A DNA stretch of 64,000 bases, taken from positions 5,818,382-5,882,381 of the forward strand of contig NC_063066.1 of assembly GCF_018812025.1 (NCBI RefSeq). The letters are read 5' to 3'. The position numbers were made by a program, and so were the translations under genes. The DNA comes from Megalobrama amblycephala (taxonomy: Eukaryota; Chordata; Actinopteri; Cypriniformes; Xenocyprididae). Shown here in pieces: positions 11,242 to 24,567 of the stretch. The first letter of the stretch is position 1. Every line of letters begins with the position of its first letter. Under the pieces are notes generated by a model that was not told the origin of the DNA, ran no database searches, and saw nothing but the letters and a program-made list of their open reading frames with translations.

Positions 11242-11473
11242 TGCGTGTCTCCAGTATGGGACTGATGCAGGACTGAAGAGGATGCTCAGATACACCTGCT
11301 CCATCATACATTAGTTACAACAGTTAGACTGAACTGTAGAAGAGATTTTAGACTAAAACTAAGTGAAAACGACAAGTGGAGACAACACAAACACAAACGA
11401 GCGGATCAGGGGCATTTATGAGAGGAGCCTTTAGCCCTGCAGACCTGTCTGATCCACAGCACCGGGAGGCAAG

Positions 11474-11620
11474 ATGCCAGTCCAGATACCGGATGACACC
11501 GACTTCTTATCTTTCCGAGATCAATGTGAAAGTCAGGATGGCTGGGTCGCCCGTTATAATAAAGGAGGAGTGACGGTGTGGTGTCGAGATGAGGAGTGCA
11601 AAACTGTGCAGAAACTCAAG
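11474..11620 (+). CDS. stard10: stard10 exon 1 (residues 1-49), GC donor
   Basis: It runs from ATG to VQKLK, phase 0. The donor reads AAG|GCAAGT, a non-canonical GC donor with otherwise perfect consensus. Open frame continues into the intron without homology. An out-of-frame upstream ATG at 11418 overlaps this start. Confidence 0.9.
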
Positions 11621-14600
11621 GCAAGTTCGCTGCAATGCGGATCAATTGACGCACATAATCCCGAGACTAGTTTGTTGACACTCTTTTCTTTCAGTCCACA
11701 CTGGCTTCCGCGTCTAAAATGCGACATATTTCTAGAATGTTTTGCGATATTATGCTACATATCATCAGTGACTTTGTATAGTAATTGTCTGTATATGATA
11801 AAAAAAAAAAAACGTCGCTTTATCTTTGGCTCAGTGAACACAACCTTTATTCGGATATATTCCCTGTTTAAGAACGCAGTGTAATGAGGTAGCTAGGCTA
11901 TGGCAAGCTGTTTTAACATGTATTCTTTAGAAATAACTAGTATATATTTTATGTTACTTTTACTTTTTAAATTAGCCCTACTATTAAATATCTATTCAGT
12001 TAGTCACTAGTAGGTCTAATTATTTATTAAATACCATTACAAAACGGATAGTTCCGGCCCTTGATTCTGATTGGTTGAGGCGCGTTCGAAGACGTAAAAT
12101 TCCCCAAAACATACACCGCATTACATAAGTATTGATGCGCCACTGTGTGCTTCTGTTGCTGCTTCTGTTTTAGCAACGTAAATATATGTTTGTTCTCAAT
12201 TGATTTTGTTCATTAAAGCATTATGTAGAAGAGTATCGCGAGAGAGATATCGAGTGACCGAGTGTATTACCTGCATTCAGATTTAGCATTTTCCGTCAGG
12301 TCAGTCCTATGTTCATAATAAAAACTCTGTTTGAATGTCCGCTGTGATCTTGTCCTTTTAACATTTAAAGGTGCCCTAGAATCAAAAATTGAATTTACCT
12401 TGGCATAGTTGAATAACAAGAGTTCAGTACATTGAAATGACATACAGTTAGTCTCAAACACCATTGTTTCCTCCTTCTTATGTAAATCTCATTTGTTTAA
12501 AAGACCTCAGGCGAATCTCAACATAACACCGACTGTTACGTAACAGTCGGGATCATTAATATGTACACCCCCAATATTTGCATATGCCAGCCCATGTTCA
12601 AGGCATTAGACAAGGGCAGCCAGTATTAACGTCTGGATCTGTGCACAGCTGAATCATCAGACTAGGTAAGCAAGCTAGGACAACAGCGAAAAATGGCAGA
12701 TGGAGCAATAATAACTGACATGATCCATAATATCATGATATTTTTTGTGATATTTGTAAACTCTCTTTCTAAATGTTTCGTTAGCATGTTGCTAATGTAC
12801 TGTTAAATGTGGTTAAAGTTACCATTGTTTCTTACTGTATTCACGGAGACAAGAGAGCAATCGCTATTTTCATTTTTAAACACTTGCAGTCTGTATAATT
12901 CATAAACACAACTTCATTCTTTATAAATCTCTCCAATAGAGTGTAATGTTAGCTTTAGCCACAGAGCATAGGCTCAAACTCATTCAGAATCAAATGTAAA
13001 CATCCAAATAAATACTGTACTCACATGATCCGACGCATGCATGCAGTATGCATGACGAACATCTTGTAAAGATCCATTTGAGGGTTATATTAGCTGTGTG
13101 AACTTTGTAAATGCACTGTATTATAGTCGAGAGCTCGGAGGGCAGGGAGCGTGAGATTTAAAGGGGGCCGCAGCCTGAATCGGTGCATAGTTAATGATGC
13201 CCAAAAATAGGCAGTTAAAAAAATTAATTAAAAAAAATCTATGGGGTATTTTGAGCTGAAACTTCACAGACACATTCAGGGGACACCTTAGACTTATATT
13301 ACATCTTGTAAAAACTGGTTCTAGGGCACCTTTAATGGGTTTTCCCGTGCCCTGCTGACACTGACAGCGCTAGTCAATGCATTTGTCATTTGCGTCTTGT
13401 TTCGTGTTCACAACAAGTTTTGATATAAAAGTCTTTGCGACTAAGTGACTCGCTCATAAAAACAATCTTTGCCGCCATCTAATGGCGTAATAAATGTAAC
13501 TTCTGTTGCTGTTCATGGTCAGGGACTATTTTTTTTTCCAGCGGAAGGAAGCCTTTTAATGATTTTTCTTCATGAAAGTTGCATTGATACACTTTTTTTT
13601 TTTTGCTTTAAAATTTGTATTGTGTGGTAACCGTTTTATAAAAGCAATAAGCCCCGTGAAGCCGTGGTTTATAGTGAATTTATAACAGCTAAGTGACATT
13701 GTTAGGCACGTCGTGAAGCGGAGTTTTCACAGGACTTATTGCTTTAGTTATTACTTGGTTACTAGTCACAAAATGCAAATGTTTGCTATTGAATTCAAAC
13801 AGGATCTGTGGTTCAGATTCACTTCCAACTATTATTCAGCTGTTTCTGGTACCAGTGTCACTTCAGCTTCAGTATTCAGCTATTCAGTAGGCCTACTTAT
13901 TCATTAGTTATAACTATTCTGATATTTGGCTATATGTTTCAGCAACTGAATAGTCTTATTTTGTACATATTATTTATGAGTTCCTAGAGTGCACTCCATT
14001 TTTAATCTTGCTAATAAGATTATATGATAAATAAGTACTAGTAGTAAAACTAAAAAAGGATACTAGTAACTTTAGAAACAGTATTAACTTAGAAATATAC
14101 ACTACTAGTCAATCTAATGCATAGTAAAACTGGAATAGATCAGATGACAAGCTAGAAACCAGTTATTATGTTCCAAAACAACTAATCTGGATTTTCCAAT
14201 AGGGTTTTTATTGAAAAGATAATGCTTGATTGGCTTAAGCACATTAGGAAGCATTTTACTGCAACCACATTGTTATGTATCTAACAACAACCATTCAATA
14301 TTAATATAGTATAGTAATAGGTTTGTCTTAAACTGTTAAAAGTGGTAACCCGAAATTGCTATCTTAAAGAGTGATTTGTAACTGATTTAAAAATTAGTTT
14401 TGCTGGTATAAATTAATGAATAAAGGTTGGTTCAGTGATGTTAAATAGTAGGATTTTTTCATTTAGATAAAATCCAGTTAATGCAGATTCATTTTTAGGT
14501 TACCCCTTTTTTCATTGTAGAGCACATGCACCTGTATTATAAAGACCTGTTTAATTATGCAAATGCAGTAATATTAGGAATTCATACAATGCAATCTAAT

Positions 14601-17600
14601 AATACAATCAAAAACAGTGGGTATATAAAGGTAAAAAATACTAATATGTACACTACTGTTCAAGTTTGGGGTCAGAAATTACTTTTGAAAGAAGTTAATA
14701 CATTTATTCAGCAATGAACAGATTTCTATTTCAAATAAATGCGGTTATTTTGAACTTTCTATTCATCAAAGAATAAAAAAAGCAGCACACTGTTTCAACA
14801 CTGATAATAATAAGAAATGTTTCTTGAGCAGCTAATCAGCCAATTAGAATGATTTCTGAAGGATCATGTGACACTGAAGACTGGAGATGCTAGCTTTGCA
14901 TCACAGGAATATATTACATTTTAAAATATATTACAACTGTAAATAAGTATAATAATATTTCACAATGTTACTGTTTTTATTGAATTTGATCAAATAAATG
15001 GCGAGCATGAGAAAATTCTTTCAAAATATTACAAAATTATTACCATCCCCAAACTTTTGAATGATAGTGTATATTAAATTACTATTTAGGCCTAATAGTT
15101 TTTTTGTTGCTGTAAATGAGCTAGTTTTTTTAATCAAATATCTACTTCAGCCTGCACCATATGGTGCATGATGTGGTTCAGTTTGGGGGGTATACAAACG
15201 TATACAAAAATTCTGCATGTGAACCAAAGACTTAAATATACATTGCAGTATATCAACGTGTGCTGTGCAAAAAAACACAGACATTGTGTATAAACTACAG
15301 TATATCTTATAAGCTCCTGAACAGCAGACTCCAGACCCGTTTCAGAGAAAATCTTAGAGAAACAAACAGAGATATGGTTATGGGCCATTTGCCCAGGGGA
15401 AACTCAGCGTACAGTGAAGCAGGCCAGGCCTGACTGCTTCATGATCCACAGTCTCTGAGATGAAAGACTGGTCTCTCAGGGACAGACTGCACCCATGAGA
15501 TGTGCTGAAAAATTAAGAGCGGAAAACTGTGGTAACAGCAGGCTCAGATGAGGAAACCTGAGCCCCTCCTGCTGTCTTATACCAGAGTTTAGCCTTTTTT
15601 TCTGTGCTTTTTTGTGTAAAAGCACTTCTGTTGACCTCTCTGACAATGGCTAAAAGCTGTCCCGATGTGAGGACCTATACACGAGGGCCGTTTCAGCAAC
15701 GTTTCAGGCAGGTGTGGGGAAATTATTCAGACCCGTTACGGTTGCAAAAATGAAAGGAGATGACAGACGTTCTTTAATAATTCACGCAGCTCGCCGGGGC
15801 ACTGATGTGTTCTTTTCATGAATAATTGAGCTTTGTAGGCTTTGACGACATTCCATTCATAGAGACTAAATAAAACTTGTTCCAAGGAGCCCAATGGAAA
15901 TGAGGAGGGACTGATCAAGCCGGGGTTGTAGGGGGTTGGGAATAAATTATTAAATGATGCCAGGGTAGAGTTGATTGAGTTACACGGTGACTTGCGTCGC
16001 AGAGACATGCAATATCTGATCACATTGCATTTGATGTATTCATGCTTACCTGACCCTCCTCCCAACCCAGGCTGAGTTAAAGGATAAGGTAGCTACAGTA
16101 TACCTGGAAAAAAACAAGCCACATGTAAGCTTGAAATACAAATGCAGGCCAACACATTCGCAGTATCTCTCGCTCTACTGAAGATCCTTTTATACTCACT
16201 GTTTGCTGTGTCAACTTCTACTCTTTGTGACCTGACATGGCTGAGTCATGCAGAAAGCAGGGCTTTTAAAGATAAGGAAATGAATAGATCTATGTATAAA
16301 CGGTAGCTGGCCTTTGTCAGCACAGTGAAATGCTTTCATTTTTCATCTGCCCGGCAACAGAATGCATTGAAAATCTGTCAGCGCTTTATCACGGCAGCAC
16401 CAGAGGGAAAACTACAGAACAAACTTTGTGAACTTTGTATTCAACTGCAATGGAAAAGTTCTTAAGATTTGAAAGAGTCAATGAGACGATGTCTGTTTTT
16501 CCTCTTAGATGAGAATCGTGTGCAAGGACGTGACGGCAGAGACTCTCTACGACGTCTTGCACGACACAAGCTACCGGAAAAAATGGGACACCAACATGAT
16601 CGACACTTTCGATATTGGAAGACTGACAGTTAATGCAGATGTAGGATATTATTCCTGTGAGTGAACTAAGCACCAATACACTTGAATTATTATTATTAAG
16701 CCTATGTTTGTGCTTACCAGGAGTAAAAAGTTAGACTGCAAAGATGAAAATCATTGGGTTGTTTATGGTTGAATGATTGTTATGCAGTGCTGTGCATGAA
16801 TATCAGCTAAAGAGACATGGCTAAGAGTAATTTAAGGCGAGACACCCCAGATGAATAGGGTAAAAAAATGTACTTTTACTTCCCTAACTGATTGATTACA
16901 TTAAAAATTGCAAACATTTTTTTGTATTACAAGTTTTCTAAAATGTTATGTTTAAATATGCAAATGAGGCACTATCTAATTAAATATGCACTAATTTGCA
17001 TATATTTTTAGAACAAAAATCTGAATATTGGATGATGTCAGGTTCAAAATTCTCACTTAATTTTTTGGACATATTAAATTCAAAGGTTTTTACAGAGGGA
17101 ATTTTGGATATCTTTTTTTTACCACTCCATAAATCAGAAAATCAACAGCCAGAAAAAAAAAATCACCATTTTTTTAAAGAATAAAATGTATAAAATCAGG
17201 CAAATTATATATCAACAAATCCCTCTTTAAAAACCTTCAGAATATAGATGGGAATAAAACTGTAAAGTTTTGAGAAAACAACCTTTAAAGATATGTACTG
17301 TAATTTAAATTTATAGGCGCAAATAGATACAGCGCTATAAAACATACACTTAAAAGTGTTTTTTGGATGTTTTCTTTCCACCAGTCTGGAAAAACACTTT
17401 ATGTAAAGCCAAAAAGTGCAAAATCTCAAAATTGACAGGTGCATGAAAAAACAGTGTTTTTGCCTGTAGTGTCTCCCCTTAAAGCAATAATACAAGAGGA
17501 ATCAAATAGCAAAAGAGCAATGAAAGAGTATTATAAGACATACTGCAATTCTACTACCATACAAAATCATTAAGAAAACAAGCAGAAAATTCTGTTTTAA

Positions 17601-20600
17601 GTTATTTTGTGAGAACATAAAGCTTAAAAACTACAGTGTTAGACTTATTAGGGCTTTTTACACTTGAAATAGTTAACCCTGTGTCATTCTAAACCCCGGG
17701 TAAACTGAATTCAGGTTATCTTTATTCACGTTTCACACTGCCCATAATATACCCGGGGTTAACAGATAATTCTGGGCTGCAGTTTCACATTGCACATTGC
17801 ACATTTCTAATCCCCGGCTTAAAGTCTTTATTTGAATATGTTAGTGTTTTACTGACTGAACAAATGCAGCATGTGACCTGTTTACATAAAGGCTTCTAGC
17901 ATTCTCATATTACACATTGCTGCCTGTAATATCAAGGTTTTCTGAGTGAACTTTTTGAACTATAAAGTTAAGAATGAAACGGTCTCTTCTTAACTCCAAT
18001 TGTTGCGTTTCCATCGCCGTTTGACATTTTTCCTATCGTACGTCTGCCCAAAGCACATGATTATAAGGCACGCGATTGGTTGGCGGTTGCTAAGCATCTA
18101 GTTGTAACATTCTAACACTGAATCGTTTCACACTGTACAAGTTTGGCACCGCAAAAGCGGTTTCATAACCCTGGGTAAAATGCGGTGCTAACCCCGCATC
18201 TAAATTACAAGTGTGAAACGTTACTTTACCCGGGGTTAAAACCGGTTTTTAGAACGACAATAAGTGCATGCAGTGTGAAAAGCCCATAATTATTATGCAT
18301 TGGTTCAATTTTACCTTCTTGTCTTTTCATGGTTTAACCGGACTCTAAATCCTATCCTTGTTTATTTACAGGGAAATGTCCGAGTCCATTGAAGAACAGA
18401 GACTTTGTCACCATGCGGTCATGGCTTCCTCTTGGCAATGATTATCTCATAATCAACTACTCTGTCAAACACCCGGTATGTCTGTGTTTGGTCTGGATTG
18501 TTAGGTCTGTAGAAGCTCTGATTTTAGTAAACATTTTGGCACAGGCAACAATATAGTCCAGCACAGTATGTCAGTTGGTATGTAGGTCAGCCTTCCAGGT
18601 CTTGAGTCACTTGAAACAGAAGAGGCCAGATCAGTGACAAAAGTCTGACAGAGGTATCAAGCACACTGTCGGGTGACCGAATCCCTTTGTTGTAATGAAT
18701 AATTACATGTCTAGATAGCGTCAACAGGCTTGTGTCTTCCTTTATTTTCTCTATGTAAAATCTTGCACAAGATGTTGATTTCTTGCTTTTAAATCTGAAA
18801 TATATCGGTTTATTATACGGCTCTCTTCATGCTAATAGCATGCTAATATTGGCCATGACCATGCTGTATATCCTTTCATCCAGGTAACTGAAACCATTGT
18901 TTCTCACAAACATATTCTGGTGCTATCTTATGTCTCAGTTATCAATCTGCTGTCAAACTGACCTCTAAGGATTTCATTATTAATAGGCCTACTAACTGCA
19001 GTGTTGTTGTCTTATTGCTAGATTGCTTGATTGTTTTCAAAGCCTGGAATACACTACACAAATCTGAACAGATCACTATTTGCTGAGTAGACTTTGTAAA
19101 TGTTTATACAGAGAAAAGGCCCATTCACACCAGTTCTAAAAATCGTTCTAAATATAAAATAATAGCAGAGTCCACACCACGACTATAATTTTTATGACTC
19201 AGAGAAACGATATTGTTGGAATCACTTTCTAATTAATTTTTTCCAGCTGATGAATGATAAAAACATTGAGAGCCAATCAGAATCCATCCCGCTTTAAAGA
19301 GCTCTAGCATTTATGCTGCCTTCACATGCTCTCGGAATTATTGTAAATACGAGTTTCCTAGGTTACAAATTGTACATGAACGCTCTTCCCATTTCGAAAT
19401 TTGAATATGATGAGCTCGTAATCATGACTTCAGAGGTGGGAATTATCAAATTTCCGATAGCATGTGAAGGCAGCATTAAAGCAGCAGAGTTGCATTTTTG
19501 TTGTCTGTCGCTTTAAATGCTCAAACTCCAGTGGATCCTGTTTGCCCATGATTGTTTTTTACGGAGCAAAAAAATTTTTTTTTTCTTGCATGTTTTTGAC
19601 ATGCAAAAAGTTAATTCCCTCGATTTACTAATTCGTGTGCACGATTTACTGTTTCGTTCCCTCGATTTATAAATCATGTGCATGATTTATAAATCGAGGG
19701 AACGAAATAGTAAATCAAACGCACATTTTAGTAAATCGAGGGAACGAAATAATAAATCGTCCACACGATTTAGCCTACTATTTTTTTCCAGCATGTCTTG
19801 TCCGGGGCTCCGTAGTTTTTATCGCTCATCAGCTGGAAAAAATTGTTCTGAAAGTGATTCCAACCATGTCGTTTAACTGTACTTATTTATTTATCTGGTG
19901 CATAGTAGGGGTTGCACAGACTAGTCGATTAGTCTACTTTATTAGTATACTTCATTTGACTCATACGCATACACGGGCGTTCGACGCATGCACAGTTTTG
20001 AGCAATCTCTTGCCATGAGTTACAACCCATGTAAACATCTTTGTATTCTTTCATGCTAGAGTTGTACAAATGAGGGTACTTTCTAACCCCTTCGCACAAT
20101 CTCTCGTCTATGTAGGCCTCTGTTGTCGCTGTAGCTTGCATGTGTTCCGCTCTGTTCTGTTTATGTAGTTTTTCTTTGTCTACTTTGTGAATCAACGGGC
20201 ATGGTTGCCACCTTGTGGATAAACTAATTACTGCAAAAAAATTAAATGTGCATGTGCAACCTGCGCATACATGTACGCGCGGTTAAAAAAATCTGGTGGA
20301 GCGTGTACAGTACAATCACACTTTTCTGATGACGAAATAGAGGCCTATAGAGGGCGCAACAGGATAAGAAATCTTTGAAGTCCACTTTTATGCTCCGTTT
20401 CCAGCAGTTAAAATGACAAATAAATGCATACTCCGAGAGCGCTCCACAAGATATACTTGATTATACCATCTGGATTCTCAATATTGATCGGTGGAATGCA
20501 CGTTTTAAACAGCTTATTGTACACGTTATTGTATACAGAAGAGGATTAGGGCCAAGCAATAATAAAAAAATAAAACCATCTCGAGATTAAAGTTGTTAAA

Positions 20601-23574
20601 TTTCAAGAAAAAACTCGTTAAATTTCGTGAAAAAAGTTGAGATAAAATGTTGAGAATAAACTCGTTAAATTACAAGAAAAAAAACTTAAATTTCGAAAAA
20701 AAAGTCGAGATAAAATGTTGAGAATAAACTCATTAAATTATGACAAAAAAATCGTTAAATTTCAAGAAAAAAGTCGAGATAAAATGTTGAGAATAAACAT
20801 TAAATTACGAGAAAAAAGTTGTTAAATTACGAGAACAAATTCGTTAAATTATGAGAAAAATGTAGTTAAATTTCGAGAAAAAAGTCGAGATAAAATGTTG
20901 AGAATAAACTTGTTAAATTACGAGAAAAAACTTGTTAAATTTCAAGAAAAAAGTCGAAATAAAATGTTGAGAATAAACATTAAATTATGAGAAAAAAGCA
21001 ATTAAATTACGAGAACAAATTAATTAAATTACGAGAAAAATGTCGTTAAATTTCGAGAAAAAAGTCGAGATAAAATGTTGAGAATAAACTCATTAAATTC
21101 TGAGAAAAAACTCGTTAAATTTCGAGAAAAAAGTCGAGATAAAATGTTGAGAATAAACTCATTAAATTATTAGAAAAAAGTCGTTAAATTACGAGAACAA
21201 ATTCGTTAAATTATGAGAAAAATGTCATTAAATTTCGAGAAAAAAGTCGAGATAAAATGTTGAGAATAAACTCATTAAATTATGAGAAAAAAATCATTAA
21301 ATTACGAGAACAAATTCGTTAAATTATGAGAAAAATGTCATTAAATTTCGAGAAAAAAGTCGAGATAAAATGTTGAGAATAAACTCGTTAAATTACGAGA
21401 AAAAACTTGTTAAATTTCAAGAAAAAAGTCGAGATAAAATGTTGAGAATAAAGTCATTAAATTATGAGTTTATTTTCAACATTTTATCTCAACTTTTTTC
21501 TCGAAATTTAACGAGTTTTTTCTCATAATTTAACGAATTTGTTCTCGTAATTTAACAACTTTTTTCTCGTAATTTAATGACTTTATTCTCAACATTTTAT
21601 TTCGACTTTTTTCTCGAAATTTAGCGAGTTTTTTCTCGAAATTTAACAACTTTAATCTCGAGATGGTTTTAATTTTTTATTATTGCTTGGCCCTAATCCT
21701 CTTCCGTAATTGTATGTTATCGTACACGACTCAACTTTAATCACATAAATGTCGACTTACAAACATCTGAAGTTGTTCAACCCCTAGTGCGTAGTCATAT
21801 AATAAGCTTCACCTCTCAGGATCTATATGGGTATGGGTTATGGGTAGGGTTAGGGTGTGGTTGGACATTCTAGCTCCACCTATTACTCCCAAATTACATC
21901 CAGAGAGGGGGAGCTGGACTTCATGCTCCACCCATGGCTCTGCGGTGATCAGCCTCTCCTTTATTTTGCAGTAATGACAGCCCTGTTAAAAAAACCCAGC
22001 ATGTGCTAGTTAGGTATGTTTTGAAGCATGGCAGCTGGTTTGAGCTGGTTTATGCTGGACATTAGTTGGTCATGATCTGGTTTAAGATGGTCCTGAGCTG
22101 GAGCTAGTTGCTTATGACCAGCTTAAACCAGCTCATGACCAACTAAGGACCAGCATAAATCAGCTGCCATGCTTCAAATCATACTTAACCAGTATATGCT
22201 GTTTTTTTCAAAAGTGAGACTACTTAATGTCTGTTTAGGTCAAATAATGGTCAGACTGTATGTATATTTTATCCATCTTTACAAATTTAAACATTCACTC
22301 ATTCCCATGAAACTAAACTCTCATTGTTGCTATTTTTTCAGGAATACCCACCAAAGAAGGATTATGTCAGAGCCGTGTCTTTACTCACAGGGTACTTGAT
22401 CCAATCCAATGGAGCAAACTGCTGTACTCTTTATTACTTGACGCAGGTGGATCCACGAGGTGAACATTTCTAGTTCAGTATCATTTACAGAAAAAATAAA
22501 TAAATAAAGGTTTCACTTTTAAACGTTAGTACGCTGGAGTCACAGTGTCAGATCGCCCCTTCTTTTGGTGGAAAAGTACACCATGAACATGTGTGTTTAC
22601 TTGACACTTACACTGTTTACACTTTCAGGCCTGTAGAGTTGTTGCCGTACACAAGAACGCCACATCATTTTAAAGAGAAGTGCAGTTTCATCAAGATGTT
22701 TTCTTAACGTGCACAAAATGCAGGTGTTTAGATTGAAAGCATTTCATGGTTTAAATGTATGTAATATCTAGAAGTCATCTCCATTTTCTTCTGCATTCAA
22801 GTAAGCTCTTGTGCTGTACAGAGTGGGGAGGCAGGAAGCCTTTGAAACTCCTGCGTTACACATATTTTATGAATTTGCTGATGTCATCTTTTCCATGCTG
22901 CTCTGAGCGATGGTTTTGATTATTAATGTCTTCCGTTGCTGTGATGCACCAGCTGTTTGTGACCTGTGGGAGAGACACTTAGATTCAGTTTGTTGCAGTT
23001 TTACAGTAGACTCTAGAGTCAGAGAGACAAAATTACAGTGTAAACAATGTCTATGATTTTCCCCCCCAGCATTGCTGCTGTGTATTTAGGATACACAAAA
23101 TGCATTCAGGGGTGCACATTTTTTTCTTTTTTTTTGTACAATAATGGTGATATTTGTTCTCTGTGCATATATTGTTTTAAAATTTTATCTTGATTTCTTT
23201 TCAGGATCTTTACCCAAGTGGGTAGTGAACAGAGTCTCACAGTTTGTGGCACCAAAGGTAAGAGCTAAGCGCATCGAAAAATAATTAGATTTTTCTTTTC
23301 TCACACACATGTTCGTTTTTGTGAATTGTGGGGACATTCCATAGGCGTAATGGTTTTTATACTGTACAAACTGTATTTTCTATTGCCCTATCCCTAAACC
23401 TACCCATCACGGAAAACTGTGCACACTTTTACTTTCTCACAAAAACTCATTCTGTATGATTTATAAGCCTTTTGAAAAGTGGGGAGATGGGGTAATGTCC
23501 TCTTAAGTCACCTCGATTTGTAATACCTATACCCATGTCATTATACACATTTGTGTCCTGATATGTCACAAAAA

Positions 23575-23673
<99 letters not shown>

Positions 23674-24514
23674 TTATTTAAAGGGATAGTTCACCCAAAA
23701 ATGAAAATTCTGTCATCATTTGCTCCCTCAAATTGTTCCAAACCTGTATGAGTTTCTCTCTTCTGCTAAGATATTTTGAAGAATATGGGTAACAAAAGGG
23801 GTGAGTAAATGATGACAGAATTGTCATTTTTGGGTTAACATGAATATATTTTCAAATATAGTTATTCCTGTGAGTTCAAGTTACTGCACTGATTATTGTT
23901 TGCAACTCTCAACAGTCAAGCTCATGTTGTCAAGAACAAATTTCAGTTTTCCTCTGCTGCCATCTGGTGGTTAGAATTGTGCACATCATACAAGATGTTT
24001 TGTAATAGCCACATAATGTTATGTTTACAGTTTTTTCAAATTGCTTACACACAGTTTTTGAAACTATGGCTCCATTTCTCAAAACTCTACACACAAAACC
24101 CTTTTAAAAATGGTATTTTTGCGTAGTAACTTTACACACAGACATAAAATGATTAGCCACATACATGCCAAAATACACACAGTTGTGAAAAATTTAAAAC
24201 ACTACTATCTTGTGTCTTTGCTTGTTCAGTGTAGCACTCATACGTACAGTACATGCATATGCACAAATACACTGTATACAGTATGTATGCACAACTAATG
24301 AATTTACACAGTTATGGAACTGAACTAAATCAATACTGAACTGACTTGAGCTGAAAAATGACACTATATTTGTTAGAGCTGCTTTACAGCAGAATTTGAA
24401 TTTGTTACTATTGTAAAGCTGCTGTGAAACAATCTATATTGTATAAAGCGCTTTAGAAATACAGTTGACTTTCTGACTTGGCTTGCATACACTGAAAGCC
24501 AAATCAGAAAGTTA

Positions 24515-24567
<53 letters not shown>

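Noticed and set aside
11621..11884. Continuous reading of stard10 exon 1 to 11884 as a 136-aa protein
   Set aside because: Homology to STARD10 stops exactly at 11620, and the next homologous exon at 16509 continues in phase.
23447..23751. Frames with long Cys-Val or His-Thr repeats
   Set aside because: (CA)n microsatellite read in different frames.
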